A stretch of 64,000 bases of DNA from Limnohabitans sp. B9-3 (GTDB lineage Bacteria; Pseudomonadota; Gammaproteobacteria; Burkholderiales; Burkholderiaceae_C). Both the position numbers and the translations under genes were made by a program. The notes beneath the pieces were generated by a model. It had not been told where the DNA came from. It saw only the letters and a program-made list of their open reading frames with translations, and ran no database searches. The stretch spans positions 248,001 through 312,000 of the forward strand of contig NZ_NESI01000001.1 in the NCBI RefSeq assembly GCF_002778325.1. The letters are read 5' to 3'. Each line of letters starts with the position of its first letter. The first letter of the stretch is position 1. This document shows positions 54,200-62,996 of this stretch, one piece after another.

Positions 54200-54991
54200 T
54201 CAATTGGGGCGAATCAAGCGCATGCCCACAGGGTTGGTGGGGGTCTCGGGGCTGCGCACCGCATCACGCAAGTTACGCTGCGCCAAACGCGAGTGTTCGC
54301 GCATGATGGCTTCAGCACGCGCACCTTCGCGTCGCTCCACCGCATCCAGCACTTGGCGATGCTGGTCCTGCGCGACCACCAACATGTCACGGGCTTGCGG
54401 CGAGTTAGCTTGCGCCACCACAAACCCAGACGGCGAAGCGAAAGGCAAACTGCCCACACGCTCTAACTCACGTTGCAGCATGGCTGAACCCGACAGCTGG
54501 CCCAACAAGCCGTGAAAATGCGCATTCAAACGCACATAACTAGAAAACGCCTCGTCATTGAGCGTCAGCGCTTGCAACAACTGGTCAATGCCTGCCAAAC
54601 ACTGCTTGGCCTGCTCTAGAACCGCAGCAACCACGCCGCGCTCTGCGGCCACGCGGGCGGCCAAACCTTCGAGCGTGCCGCGCAACTCAATGGCATCAGC
54701 CACGTCGGATTCAGAAAACGTGCGCACCGCAAAACCACCGCTGGGCCAAGGCTGCAACAAGCCCTCTTGTTCTAAGCGAATCAACGCCGCACGAATGGGC
54801 GTGCGAGACACCCCCAAACGCTCCACCACGGCCAGCTCAGTCAGGCGCGCGCCGGCTTGCAACTCACCCGAAAAAATCATTTCTCGCAGTTTAAGTTGCA
54901 CTTTTACAGTTTGCGAACTGCCCTCTTCCGGGACATCGGTTTTGATATCGGACATTGATGGGGCCATGCTCATGGGCAAAATTGTATACAT
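54200..54991 (-). CDS. GntR-family (FCD) transcriptional regulator
   Basis: 263 residues. The N-terminal winged helix covers about 28-95 (LKLREMIFSGELQAGARLTELAVVERLGVSRTPIRAAL, in which ELAVVERLGVSRTPIR is diagnostic) and the rest is the helical FCD ligand-binding domain. The ATG at 54991 has AAGGA close upstream; in-frame ATGs at 54973, 54967 and 54955 are alternatives. A TGTATACA palindrome overlaps this first start codon. It is the first gene of the import/oxygenase operon and probably represses it until the aromatic ligand binds. Confidence 0.9.
   Translation of the reverse strand: MYTILPMSMAPSMSDIKTDVPEEGSSQTVKVQLKLREMIFSGELQAGARLTELAVVERLGVSRTPIRAALIRLEQEGLLQPWPSGGFAVRTFSESDVADAIELRGTLEGLAARVAAERGVVAAVLEQAKQCLAGIDQLLQALTLNDEAFSSYVRLNAHFHGLLGQLSGSAMLQRELERVGSLPFASPSGFVVAQANSPQARDMLVVAQDQHRQVLDAVERREGARAEAIMREHSRLAQRNLRDAVRSPETPTNPVGMRLIRPN
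54983..54990. promoter_or_regulatory. GntR-type operator overlapping the regulator's start
   Basis: TGTATACA, a perfect palindrome with the GTA-TAC core of FadR-subfamily operators, inside TTGTATACAT. It covers the first codons of the GntR gene, so binding would block the regulator and, through the shared transcript, the whole operon. Confidence 0.55.
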
Positions 54992-55186
54992 TGATCCTTA
55001 ATGAAACACAATCAAAGGCTAATTTCAGGATTTTTATCAATTTCTTGTATCCAATGTCATCGTCTGAATGCGATCAACTTGGGCACCTTGGAAGGCGCGT
55101 TCGTCAAAGACAATGTCTCTGACTGTCGCAGATGCTGGCGCGCGTAGGACGCTGAATCTGCCAAGACCTATTGAAAGTACCCACCC

Positions 55187-55549
55187 ATGAGCCAAGAAGC
55201 CCTTAACGTCCTCGGAACGCCCCTGGTTCCTTGCTCCTACGACCCACTCACGGGCTACTACAGAGACGGTTGCTGCAACACCGACGAACACGACCAAGGC
55301 AGCCATGTGGTGTGCGCCAAGGTGACGCCAGAATTTTTGGCTTTTTCACTGTCCCGTGGCAATGACCTCATCACCCCAAGACCTGACTACCGATTTGCCG
55401 GCTTGAAGCCTGGCGACCGTTGGTGCTTATGCGCCCTGCGGTGGCGGGAAGCGTTTGAGGCAGGCGTGGCGCCGCGCGTGGTGCTCGACAGCACTCACGT
55501 CAAGGCGCTTGAATTTGTCACGCTGGAACAGCTGCAGTCTTGCGCATGA
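55187..55549 (+). CDS. DUF2237-family protein
   Basis: 120 residues, matching the DUF2237 family in length and motifs: LGTPLVPCSYDPLTGYYRDGCC, DQGSHVVCA, SRGNDLITPRP and GDRWCLCALRW. Several conserved cysteines (17, 29, 30, 44) suggest metal or redox use, but the function is unknown. It is divergent from the GntR operon and overlaps the following small gene by four bases (ATGA). Confidence 0.9.
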   Translation: MSQEALNVLGTPLVPCSYDPLTGYYRDGCCNTDEHDQGSHVVCAKVTPEFLAFSLSRGNDLITPRPDYRFAGLKPGDRWCLCALRWREAFEAGVAPRVVLDSTHVKALEFVTLEQLQSCA

Positions 55550-56061
55550 AAAAGCGGGTGTCATTGGCGGTGTTAGGCCTGGTCTTGGCCGGCGTGGCGG
55601 CATCTCACCTGTCTTGGGAAGAAAAAGACAACGGTTATTTGTTGGTGATCGATGGCCGCGAAGTAGACGTTTTGGGCCAACTGCGCAATGACTGGAACCG
55701 TGCCTTGAGAAACTGTACACGCGTGAGTTTTCTGAGCGCACAAGACCCACGCTACTTACAAGCAAAAGCGACCATTCAGGCCTACAGCCCACCCCAATCT
55801 AGCTCCGCCCAACTGGCAGGGGTCTGGGCGGCAGGGGACTGGACCTTGGCGGAAGTCGAGTTTGCGCAATTGTTGCCCGCCGTGGTGCTGATGCACACGG
55901 TCAACGGCGCCACGGCCATCGTGCCTAGCGCGGTCTGGAGCGGCTACACGCAGCCTTGGAAAGCGGCACCGCACATTCGCCGTTACCTAAGTCAGCAAGG
56001 CGGCGCAGCACCGCCTGACTTGTTCGAATGCTTTGAACCCCAATCTGCGTCTTTTCACTGA
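55546..56061 (+). CDS. Membrane-anchored or exported protein of unknown function
   Basis: 171 residues from the ATG at 55546, overlapping the DUF2237 stop. A hydrophobic N-terminus (VSLAVLGLVLAGVAASHL) is a signal peptide or anchor; the rest is soluble with two cysteines. No family recognised. It is followed after one base by the LysR start, so DUF2237, this gene and lysR are probably co-transcribed. Confidence 0.75.
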   Translation: MKKRVSLAVLGLVLAGVAASHLSWEEKDNGYLLVIDGREVDVLGQLRNDWNRALRNCTRVSFLSAQDPRYLQAKATIQAYSPPQSSSAQLAGVWAAGDWTLAEVEFAQLLPAVVLMHTVNGATAIVPSAVWSGYTQPWKAAPHIRRYLSQQGGAAPPDLFECFEPQSASFH

Positions 56062-56062
56062 C

Positions 56063-57007
56063 ATGACTTCGCCACTCTCTATCGACCAATGGCAATTGTT
56101 TCTTCAAATTGCGGAATGCGGCAGTTTGACAGACACAGCGGCCGCACGCGATGTCGCCCAATCGGCGATCAGCCGCCAGTTGGGGGCGATCGAACGGGCC
56201 TGTGATGGCAAGCTCTTCGAGCGAACAGCTCGCGGCGTACGCCTGAACGAAGTGGGTCAACGCCTTTACCCTCGTGTCAAGGCTTGGGTGCAGGCAGGAC
56301 AACGCCTGACGGAGGATGCAACCGTGATGCATCAGGAACCGGCAGGACTTGTTCGCACTGGCATCATCGACTCTCTGGCCGACGCTTTGTGTGGCCCTAT
56401 CTATGAAGAGCTAGAGCGCACCTTTCCGAAGGTCAGGCTGCACTTGGTCACGGGTATGAGCGGGCGTGTGTCCGCATGCCTTGAACGTGGCGAGCTAGAC
56501 ATTGCTCTTTTTTCCGAGAACACACGGGGCCGCAGTGGCAAGGGGGACGGCATCGCGACAATGCCCCATGTTCTGATCGGCGCACCCGGTGACCGACTCA
56601 CGTCGCAAGCGTCGATCCCATTCGACCTGTTGCACGACATTCCCTTGGTGGTGCCTGGACGACCCTATGCGTTTCACCATGTCCTCGAGCATTGGGCCAG
56701 CCGTCGGGGCATTCATCTGAACATCAAGCTCGAATGCGACAGCCTCCACCTCCAGAAAAAACTCGTTGCCGCAGGCGGTATTTACGCCATCGTCGGCATG
56801 AGTGCCGTCAGCGCTGAAGTGGCACAGCACGCGCTGCAGGCTACCCGCATCGTTCAACCGAGCTTGGACCGCAACATCGTGCTGCGGCTTTCGCCACACG
56901 CGGCACCCACAGAGGCCTGCCAGGTCGTTCACGCCGTCATACGCCGGCATGTCGAGCAAGCCTTTCCCTCACTGGCCCAAGGTTTGCCCTTAAGCGCTCG
57001 GCCTTGA
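56063..57007 (+). CDS. LysR-family transcriptional regulator
   Basis: 314 residues from the ATG at 56063. The winged helix (WQLFLQIAECGSLTDTAAARDVAQSAISRQLGAIE) is followed by a LysR substrate-binding domain (~90-300) with LERGELDIALF. It lies upstream of tctC and a sulfatase on the same strand and likely controls them, with a sulfated aromatic or its breakdown product as inducer. Ligand not identifiable. Confidence 0.92.
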   Translation: MTSPLSIDQWQLFLQIAECGSLTDTAAARDVAQSAISRQLGAIERACDGKLFERTARGVRLNEVGQRLYPRVKAWVQAGQRLTEDATVMHQEPAGLVRTGIIDSLADALCGPIYEELERTFPKVRLHLVTGMSGRVSACLERGELDIALFSENTRGRSGKGDGIATMPHVLIGAPGDRLTSQASIPFDLLHDIPLVVPGRPYAFHHVLEHWASRRGIHLNIKLECDSLHLQKKLVAAGGIYAIVGMSAVSAEVAQHALQATRIVQPSLDRNIVLRLSPHAAPTEACQVVHAVIRRHVEQAFPSLAQGLPLSARP

Positions 57008-57175
57008 CGCAAATCGATGGATCGGCCGTGGAAAGGCATATCTCCAAAAGCATGGATCTCCTGCTTGTGGAGGCCCTAGCTCAGTGAAAAACCCAACCTA
57101 AGATGGCCGAAGTGCCAAACAAAGTGCTAAGAAATGTGCGTCCTTTTTCGGCACATCCATCACGGAGACACCCCC

Positions 57176-58204
57176 ATGAAATTCGTCACTGGCCCATCGC
57201 TGTGTGTGAGCGAGGGCTTCACCGAAGTCGCTTTCAAGCGTCGCACGCTACTCGGCGCGGCATCTTTAGGCGTGACTGCCGCGTTGTTGCCCGTAGCAGT
57301 TCGCTCGGAGTCTGCCTATCCGAGCAAAGCCGTCACGCTGATTGTTCCGAATCCACCCGGTGGCAACACAGACATCTTGGCCCGTATTTTTTCAGTGCCA
57401 TTGGCCAAGGCCCTCGGTCAGCCTGTGGTCGTTGAAAACCGCGCTGGTGCAGGAGGCGTGATTGGGATGACAGCTGCTGCCCGCGCCCCCGCTGATGGCC
57501 ATACGCTCGGGCTTGGCAATTTGAGCGATCTGGTCGTCAGCCGATACGCGCAGCCCAACGTTCCCTACGATCCCGCCAAAGACTTTGTTTCAGTGGCAAC
57601 CTTGGCCAAGGTCTCCATCGTCGTGACGTGCCTGCCTTCTTTTCCTGCAAAATCGTTCCAAGAATTTTTGGCAATGGCCAAGGCCAACCCCGGCAAATAC
57701 AAGTGCGGCACGGCGGGCAACGGCACCATGGGTCACCTCTGCCTCGAAGCGTTGCAGGCGGCGGCGGGTCTGGACATCGTCCACGTCCCTTACCGCGGGG
57801 GTGCGCCGGCGCTCAATGACTTGCTCGGTGGGCATATCGACTTGTTGATTGACGGCAGCGCCCTGTCACAGGTCAAGGCGGGCAAGCTCAAAGCGCTGGC
57901 CGTGACCGCTGAACGCATTCCTGTGCTGCCGAATGTGCCGACGATCGGTGAATCAGGCGTACCCGGGTTCTCGTTTGGCAACTACTGGGGCTTGCTGATG
58001 CCGGCCGGCTCGCCTGCCGCTGCCGTCAATCGGGTCAACGCAGAAATCAAACGGCTGTTGGAACAACCTGAAATTCGCCAACAGCTCGAAAGCGCTGGCT
58101 TCGCGCCACTTGCATCGACGCCAGTGGAGTATGGCCAAGCCCTGCAAAAGTCGTACGACCAAATGGGTCAAATCGTCAAAAAGGCCAAGATTACCTTCGA
58201 CTGA
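57176..58204 (+). CDS. TctC/Bug-family substrate-binding protein with Tat-like signal
   Basis: 342 residues from the ATG at 57176, with GGAG nine bases upstream. The N-terminus carries a twin-arginine motif (KRRTLLGAASLG) and a hydrophobic stretch, so export may be through Tat. The mature part shows Bug motifs YPSKAVTLIVPNPPGGNTDILAR, GQPVVVENRAGAGG and GHIDLLIDG. Bug proteins bind carboxylates and other anions for TctAB permeases, and no permease is adjacent. It precedes a sulfatase gene by 51 bases. Confidence 0.92.
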   Translation: MKFVTGPSLCVSEGFTEVAFKRRTLLGAASLGVTAALLPVAVRSESAYPSKAVTLIVPNPPGGNTDILARIFSVPLAKALGQPVVVENRAGAGGVIGMTAAARAPADGHTLGLGNLSDLVVSRYAQPNVPYDPAKDFVSVATLAKVSIVVTCLPSFPAKSFQEFLAMAKANPGKYKCGTAGNGTMGHLCLEALQAAAGLDIVHVPYRGGAPALNDLLGGHIDLLIDGSALSQVKAGKLKALAVTAERIPVLPNVPTIGESGVPGFSFGNYWGLLMPAGSPAAAVNRVNAEIKRLLEQPEIRQQLESAGFAPLASTPVEYGQALQKSYDQMGQIVKKAKITFD

Positions 58205-58255
58205 TCTGGGACACCCCGCGGTGCCTATTCGAGTTGCCTATTGAATCCAAGACCC

Positions 58256-59869
58256 ATGACCAGCAAACCCAACGTACTCCTGATCCTGGCCGATGACATG
58301 GGGTTCTCCGACATCGGTTGTTACGGCAGCGAAATTGACACCCCACACATCGACCGGCTGGCGGCCGCGGGTGTGCGCTTCTCTCAGTTCTACAACACCG
58401 CCCGTTGCAGCCCTTCCAGGGCGTCGATGCTGACGGGTCTGCACCCGCACCAAACGGGCATCGGCATCCTCACGAAGGACGATCGACCGCACGGCTACCC
58501 AGGCTCTCTCAATGACCGCTGTGTCACCGTTGCCGAAATTTTGTCTGCAGCCGGGTATGCGACGTCGCTGGTTGGAAAGTGGCATCTGGCCTCGAACATT
58601 CGGCAGCCCAACGATGCGTGGCCCACGCGACGCGGGTTCGATCACTTTTATGGAACGCTCGCAGGTTCGTGCTCGTACTTTCAGCCCGCATCCCTCACCC
58701 GCGGGGAGCGCAATGTAGAAGCCGAAGCCACCGAAAAGTCTGATTACTACTACACGGACGCGATCTCGCAGGAAGCCTGCACCTTTGTGCGTGAACAGTC
58801 ACACGCCCAAAAGCCGTTCTTCATGTACGTCGCCTACACCGCGCCACATTGGCCGCTCCAAGCGAACGAAGAGGACATCGCCAAATACCGTGGTCGTTAC
58901 GATGAAGGCTGGGATGTGCTGCGTGAACGACGGATGCAGCGATTGCGTGAATCAGGCTTGCTGGCGGACGCCGTGCAGGATTGCGAGCGCGATCCCGAGG
59001 AACCCGCCTGGGAACAGGCAGAACACAAAGCTTGGGAAGCGCGACGCATGGAGGTCTATGCAGCCCAAGTGCACCGAATGGATCAGGGCATTGGCGAACT
59101 GCTGGCCACGCTTAAACAAACAGGACAACTTGAAAACACGCTGATCTTTTTCTTGTCTGACAACGGGGCCTGCGCCGAAGTTCTTCCGCTGGACGGTAGC
59201 GCTGAAGCGTTCAAGAAGCGCAGGCCAGACCTCGATCGCCTGAAGCCACGCCATGGGGGCGATTTGCAGGTCGGCAACGAGCCTTCCATCGTTCCGGGAT
59301 CGGAAGACACCTATGCCAGCTACGGCCGCGCTTGGGCTAATTTGTCCAACACGCCATTTCGGCTCTACAAGCGCTGGACACATGAGGGCGGCATCGCCAC
59401 ACCCTTGATCGTGCATTGGCCTGCAGGCGGACTGAATAACGGCGCCATCGTTCGAGCACCCTTTCAACTGACCGACATATTGCCAACCATCTTGGAGGCC
59501 ACGCAGGTTTTGTTGCCTGAGCACGGCAACAACCGAGACATTCCAAAAGGCGAAGGCTGCAGTTTCCTACCTGTTCTGCGTGGCGGCCAGCCGACCGACC
59601 ACACCTTGTATTGGGAGCACACCGGCAACGCTGCTATCCGGCGCGGTCGCTGGAAATTGGTGCGCGAATACCCCAAACCTTGGGAGCTTTATGACATGGA
59701 CACCGATCGGGCAGAAAAGACAGACTTAGCCCTGTCGAACCGGGAGGTCGTTCGTGAACTGGTCGCGCAATGGGAGGCATGGGCCGACCGTGTCGGGGTG
59801 GTGCCTTGGGATCACGTACTTGCAGGGTACCGCGCAGAGGGCAAGAGCGAGGCAGACGCAGCTGGGTGA
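58256..59869 (+). CDS. Type I (formylglycine) arylsulfatase
   Basis: 537 residues from the ATG at 58256. Sulfatase landmarks: calcium-binding Asp pair D13/D14 in LILADDMG, and CSPSRASMLTG with C51, the residue converted to formylglycine; GKWHLA and the C-terminal DNGA region supply further active-site residues. It hydrolyses sulfate esters. There is no signal peptide, so it is cytoplasmic, which fits a scheme where the substrate is imported first. The maturase FGE is not in this window. Its last 58 bases are antisense to the end of the histidine-kinase gene. Confidence 0.93.
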   Translation: MTSKPNVLLILADDMGFSDIGCYGSEIDTPHIDRLAAAGVRFSQFYNTARCSPSRASMLTGLHPHQTGIGILTKDDRPHGYPGSLNDRCVTVAEILSAAGYATSLVGKWHLASNIRQPNDAWPTRRGFDHFYGTLAGSCSYFQPASLTRGERNVEAEATEKSDYYYTDAISQEACTFVREQSHAQKPFFMYVAYTAPHWPLQANEEDIAKYRGRYDEGWDVLRERRMQRLRESGLLADAVQDCERDPEEPAWEQAEHKAWEARRMEVYAAQVHRMDQGIGELLATLKQTGQLENTLIFFLSDNGACAEVLPLDGSAEAFKKRRPDLDRLKPRHGGDLQVGNEPSIVPGSEDTYASYGRAWANLSNTPFRLYKRWTHEGGIATPLIVHWPAGGLNNGAIVRAPFQLTDILPTILEATQVLLPEHGNNRDIPKGEGCSFLPVLRGGQPTDHTLYWEHTGNAAIRRGRWKLVREYPKPWELYDMDTDRAEKTDLALSNREVVRELVAQWEAWADRVGVVPWDHVLAGYRAEGKSEADAAG

Positions 59870-61257
59870 TCCCGCAATGGGACGGTCAACTTCACCACCA
59901 CCGTTTGACGTTCGGTCACGACCAAAGTCAAAGTGCCTTCATGCACTTTGGCAATTTCCAAAGAAATACTTAAGCCTAAGCCGACACCATCAATCTTTCG
60001 TGTGTGGGATATGTCACCACGGTAAAAGCGGTCAAAAGCATGGGCAGATAAATCAGAGGGTATTTCTACAACTGGGTTTTCAATGGACAACTGAAAATGG
60101 CTTGCTGTGCGAATCAACTTGCAATCGACCCACCCTGACCGTTGGTTGAACTTGACCGCATTCGAAAAAAGATTGGTCATCAACTGAGTCATGAGCGTCT
60201 TGTCGCAACGCCAGTGGATGCCAGGCTCAATGGAACTAGAGATTTTCAATCCCGATCTGAAATTGAGCGAATCACCCAACAAGTACGTTAAAAACTCACT
60301 TAAATCGACATCGGTCAATTCCTTCGCCAATGAGTTTGAATCGGCGCGTGAAAGAAGTAAAAGTTTTTCAGTAATTTCAATCAGGCGCTCGACCTCATCC
60401 GACACATTGCGCATACGGACTTGTACTTCTGACCCAGCTGGTAATTCACCAATCATTTGTTCAACATTGCCCCTCAGAATGGCAAGCGGTGTGCGCAATT
60501 CATGAGATGCATCTGAAGAAAATCGGCGAGCTCTTAAAAAACTATCGCTTAAACGAATCCGTAGATCTTCATAAACTTGAATTAATCCCGCAAATTCTTT
60601 AAATGGAACATTCAACGCCACAGAATTATCAAGGTTTTGGGCTGTTAGCTGAGAAATATTATCTTGGATTGAAATAATGGGACGCATCATCACACTAACC
60701 AAATACCAGGTTAGCAGCATCAGCATAAACAATATGGATGGCACAACAAACATTGTAAAACGATCACGGATTTTCCACAAACGCTCCATCATTACATTAA
60801 TTTTTTCACGTTCAAGCCAAATTTCTTTGTTCTTTTGATGGTCTTGAAATTTCACGCCAAGCCAATACTTTCCATCAACCAATCCACTAGAAAGAATTAA
60901 ATCATTGTTAGTTATGGCATTTTCATTCAACCAAAATGACTGGTTCTTTAAAAATTTGTAGCACAATGAAGATTTAGCAGCATCAGTAGAAATCTGATTG
61001 TCATCACAAAGAATATAAAAATCAGATATTGAATTTAAAATTCCACCTAATTCCATACTTTTAAAACAACTTATAAAACTATCTTGCGGATAAAACTCAT
61101 TTGCGCAAGATTTCAACGCAACTCCCATCTTTTGATGTATATCTTTCTCTAACTCATTGGTTAACAAAGATTGCGCGATCATCCGATTGGTAAAAATAAT
61201 TACTACCGTGATTAAAAATACATTTAAAAATATACGTATTTTAAAAGAGTTTTTCAT
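59812..61257 (-). CDS. Sensor histidine kinase
   Basis: 481 residues. TM1 at about 9-28, a periplasmic sensor with four cysteines (C51, C64, C84, C99), TM2 at about 169-188, HAMP, then DASHELRTPLAI with phospho-accepting H252, N-box NLFSNAVKFN and G-box GVGLGLS. It pairs with the OmpR-type regulator three bases upstream. The last ~18 residues (RDHPAASASLLPS...) are read from the antisense of the sulfatase end, a sign that the original 3' end was replaced. The gene is much more AT-rich than its neighbours on the left. Confidence 0.93.
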   Translation of the reverse strand: MKNSFKIRIFLNVFLITVVIIFTNRMIAQSLLTNELEKDIHQKMGVALKSCANEFYPQDSFISCFKSMELGGILNSISDFYILCDDNQISTDAAKSSLCYKFLKNQSFWLNENAITNNDLILSSGLVDGKYWLGVKFQDHQKNKEIWLEREKINVMMERLWKIRDRFTMFVVPSILFMLMLLTWYLVSVMMRPIISIQDNISQLTAQNLDNSVALNVPFKEFAGLIQVYEDLRIRLSDSFLRARRFSSDASHELRTPLAILRGNVEQMIGELPAGSEVQVRMRNVSDEVERLIEITEKLLLLSRADSNSLAKELTDVDLSEFLTYLLGDSLNFRSGLKISSSIEPGIHWRCDKTLMTQLMTNLFSNAVKFNQRSGWVDCKLIRTASHFQLSIENPVVEIPSDLSAHAFDRFYRGDISHTRKIDGVGLGLSISLEIAKVHEGTLTLVVTERQTVVVKLTVPLRDHPAASASLLPSARYPAST

Positions 61258-61260
61258 AAA

Positions 61261-61941
61261 TCACTCCTGAACACGCAATCTGTAACCGACGCCACGCACC
61301 GACTCAATAGGGGATGGAATGCCAACGGTCGAACTCTCCAGCTTTTGCTTAATTCGACGGACATAAACATCCACCACATTCGTTTCTGGATCGAAGTTAA
61401 TTTCCCAAACGTTCTTAAGAATTTGCTGCCTAGAGAATATATGACCTGGCGATCGCATTAAAAATGCCAACAAGTTAAATTCGCGCTGACTCAGCACTGC
61501 TGTGACGTCAAACCACTTAGCTTTGTGAGTGACCACATCTAAGCTGAGATGACCAACCGCTATGAGCTTCACAGTGTCAGGCATCTTGCGATTCATCACA
61601 GCCTTGATGCGCGCAATTAACTCTTCAACAAAAAATGGTTTTGGCAAATAATCATCTGCACCCATTTCAAAGCCCCTCAAACGATCCGTCAGATCAACTT
61701 TGGCACTCAGGATGATGATGGGCGTTGTGTTTCCCTCAGATTTCGCGCGCTTCAAAACATCAAACCCATTGAGCTTAGGCAACATCAAGTCTAATATCAC
61801 CAAATCATATTCATTGGTCATGATGGCAACCAGGCCAAGCTCTCCATCCTCTACAAGGCTCACCTCATAACCTGCAGAAACCAAGCCCTTGACAACGAAT
61901 TCAGCAATTTTGCTTTCATCTTCAATCAGTAAAATTTTCAA
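61261..61941 (-). CDS. OmpR/PhoB-family response regulator
   Basis: 226 residues, TTG start with AAGGG about nine bases upstream. Receiver domain: E7/D8, phospho-acceptor D51 (LVILDLMLP), Lys101 (YLPKPF). C-terminal winged helix at about 130-225 (LSQREFNLLAFLMRSPGHIFSRQQIL ... VDVYVRRIKQKLE). Sequence style is CusR/PcoR-like. It precedes the kinase gene and follows the 61-residue peptide gene by 37 bases, so all may be one transcript. Confidence 0.94.
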   Translation of the reverse strand: MKILLIEDESKIAEFVVKGLVSAGYEVSLVEDGELGLVAIMTNEYDLVILDLMLPKLNGFDVLKRAKSEGNTTPIIILSAKVDLTDRLRGFEMGADDYLPKPFFVEELIARIKAVMNRKMPDTVKLIAVGHLSLDVVTHKAKWFDVTAVLSQREFNLLAFLMRSPGHIFSRQQILKNVWEINFDPETNVVDVYVRRIKQKLESSTVGIPSPIESVRGVGYRLRVQE

Positions 61942-61978
61942 AATTTTTATCCCTTACTGCGTTAGATCAAGCATGGTG

Positions 61979-62164
61979 TTAGTTGCTATCTTTGTTCGAA
62001 ATTGAATGACGATAAAGTAGGTCAGGTGTGGCTGTTGAACAAAGGAATCCGTTTTCTTGGTCTTTGGTGTGAAAGCAATGCAAACTCCCACAAACACCAT
62101 ACATCCCTACAATGAGTGTGCAGATGGCAACTAATTGAAGGGCTATTTTAATATTGACTTTCAT
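61979..62164 (-). CDS. Small membrane or exported cysteine-containing peptide
   Basis: 61 residues. A hydrophobic segment (about 7-24) is followed by a hydrophilic tail with cysteines at 25, 30 and 42 besides C16. It overlaps the upstream 282-residue gene by 17 bases, and GGCGAG lies shortly before the ATG. No family recognised. It sits between an H-NS-like gene pair and a two-component pair. Confidence 0.55.
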   Translation of the reverse strand: MKVNIKIALQLVAICTLIVGMYGVCGSLHCFHTKDQENGFLCSTATPDLLYRHSISNKDSN

Positions 62165-62996
62165 TCATCTCGCCGCTTTTAAATGCTGCACCATTATCCG
62201 CAACGATGATTTTGTCTAGCTCGTAACTAAAGAAAAATAAAAAATTATCAAAAAGTCTGAGTGGCACCCCATCTTTGAAATCTATCTTGTGGTGCGTCAA
62301 TGCAAAATTATCGCCCTCATCTGAAATCAACTTCCATTTCAATGGGGAAAAACTTTCCATATATTCATTGAAGTTGAATTTAATTTGGCTATTTGCCCAA
62401 TCAATAAATTTCATAGCTAATGCATTTTCATCCTTCAAAAAATCAAGGCGACCGATGAGATTCATCACTTTATCTTTTTTATTTACCATGATCATAATTG
62501 GATGGGGAAGTCCTTCAACGACATGGATCAAATCACCCTCCTCAAGGAGGACTCGATACCGCTTCCTTTTCAAGTAAACCTCGAGAAATTCAGATGTGAA
62601 ATCTTTACTTCCAATCAATGAGGGGGCCATCTCATCTTTTAGGCTTCTTATCTCCTCTGTGAGATACAACAAGTCATGCATGATCTTGTCGCCCACTTGG
62701 GCCTTGTAACCGTGTTTTTTCAAACACTGCAAGAAGCAACTACAAACCTCATCAAATTGATGCACACTAATTTTGGCGGAATCAATAGCTGTGCGAACTG
62801 GGTTTAATCTGTAATCTGATGCTTGCTTTGGGAAAATATATTGTGAATATTTGCATATTCCGTCAATAAACACTTCTTTTCTGGTGAACTTTAGATAGTG
62901 ACTCGCATACTCATTGCTGCATACTTTGTCATGCATTTCACCCAAAATTAATTTGAATTTCGGATTGTTCAGAAAATCGTGTGTGGGAAGTTGCAT
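62148..62996 (-). CDS. Protein of unknown function, YbjN-like C-terminal region
   Basis: 282 residues, AT-rich, no signal peptide. The N-terminal half is helical with scattered cysteines. The C-terminal ~110 residues, from RVLLEEGDLIHVVEG through FIDWANSQIKFNFNEYMES to FDNFLFFFSYELDKI, have the hydrophobic pattern of the YbjN/type-III-chaperone-like fold, but the match is weak. Its ATG follows the stop of the H-NS-like gene with no gap. Function unknown. Confidence 0.7.
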   Translation of the reverse strand: MQLPTHDFLNNPKFKLILGEMHDKVCSNEYASHYLKFTRKEVFIDGICKYSQYIFPKQASDYRLNPVRTAIDSAKISVHQFDEVCSCFLQCLKKHGYKAQVGDKIMHDLLYLTEEIRSLKDEMAPSLIGSKDFTSEFLEVYLKRKRYRVLLEEGDLIHVVEGLPHPIMIMVNKKDKVMNLIGRLDFLKDENALAMKFIDWANSQIKFNFNEYMESFSPLKWKLISDEGDNFALTHHKIDFKDGVPLRLFDNFLFFFSYELDKIIVADNGAAFKSGEMNESQY

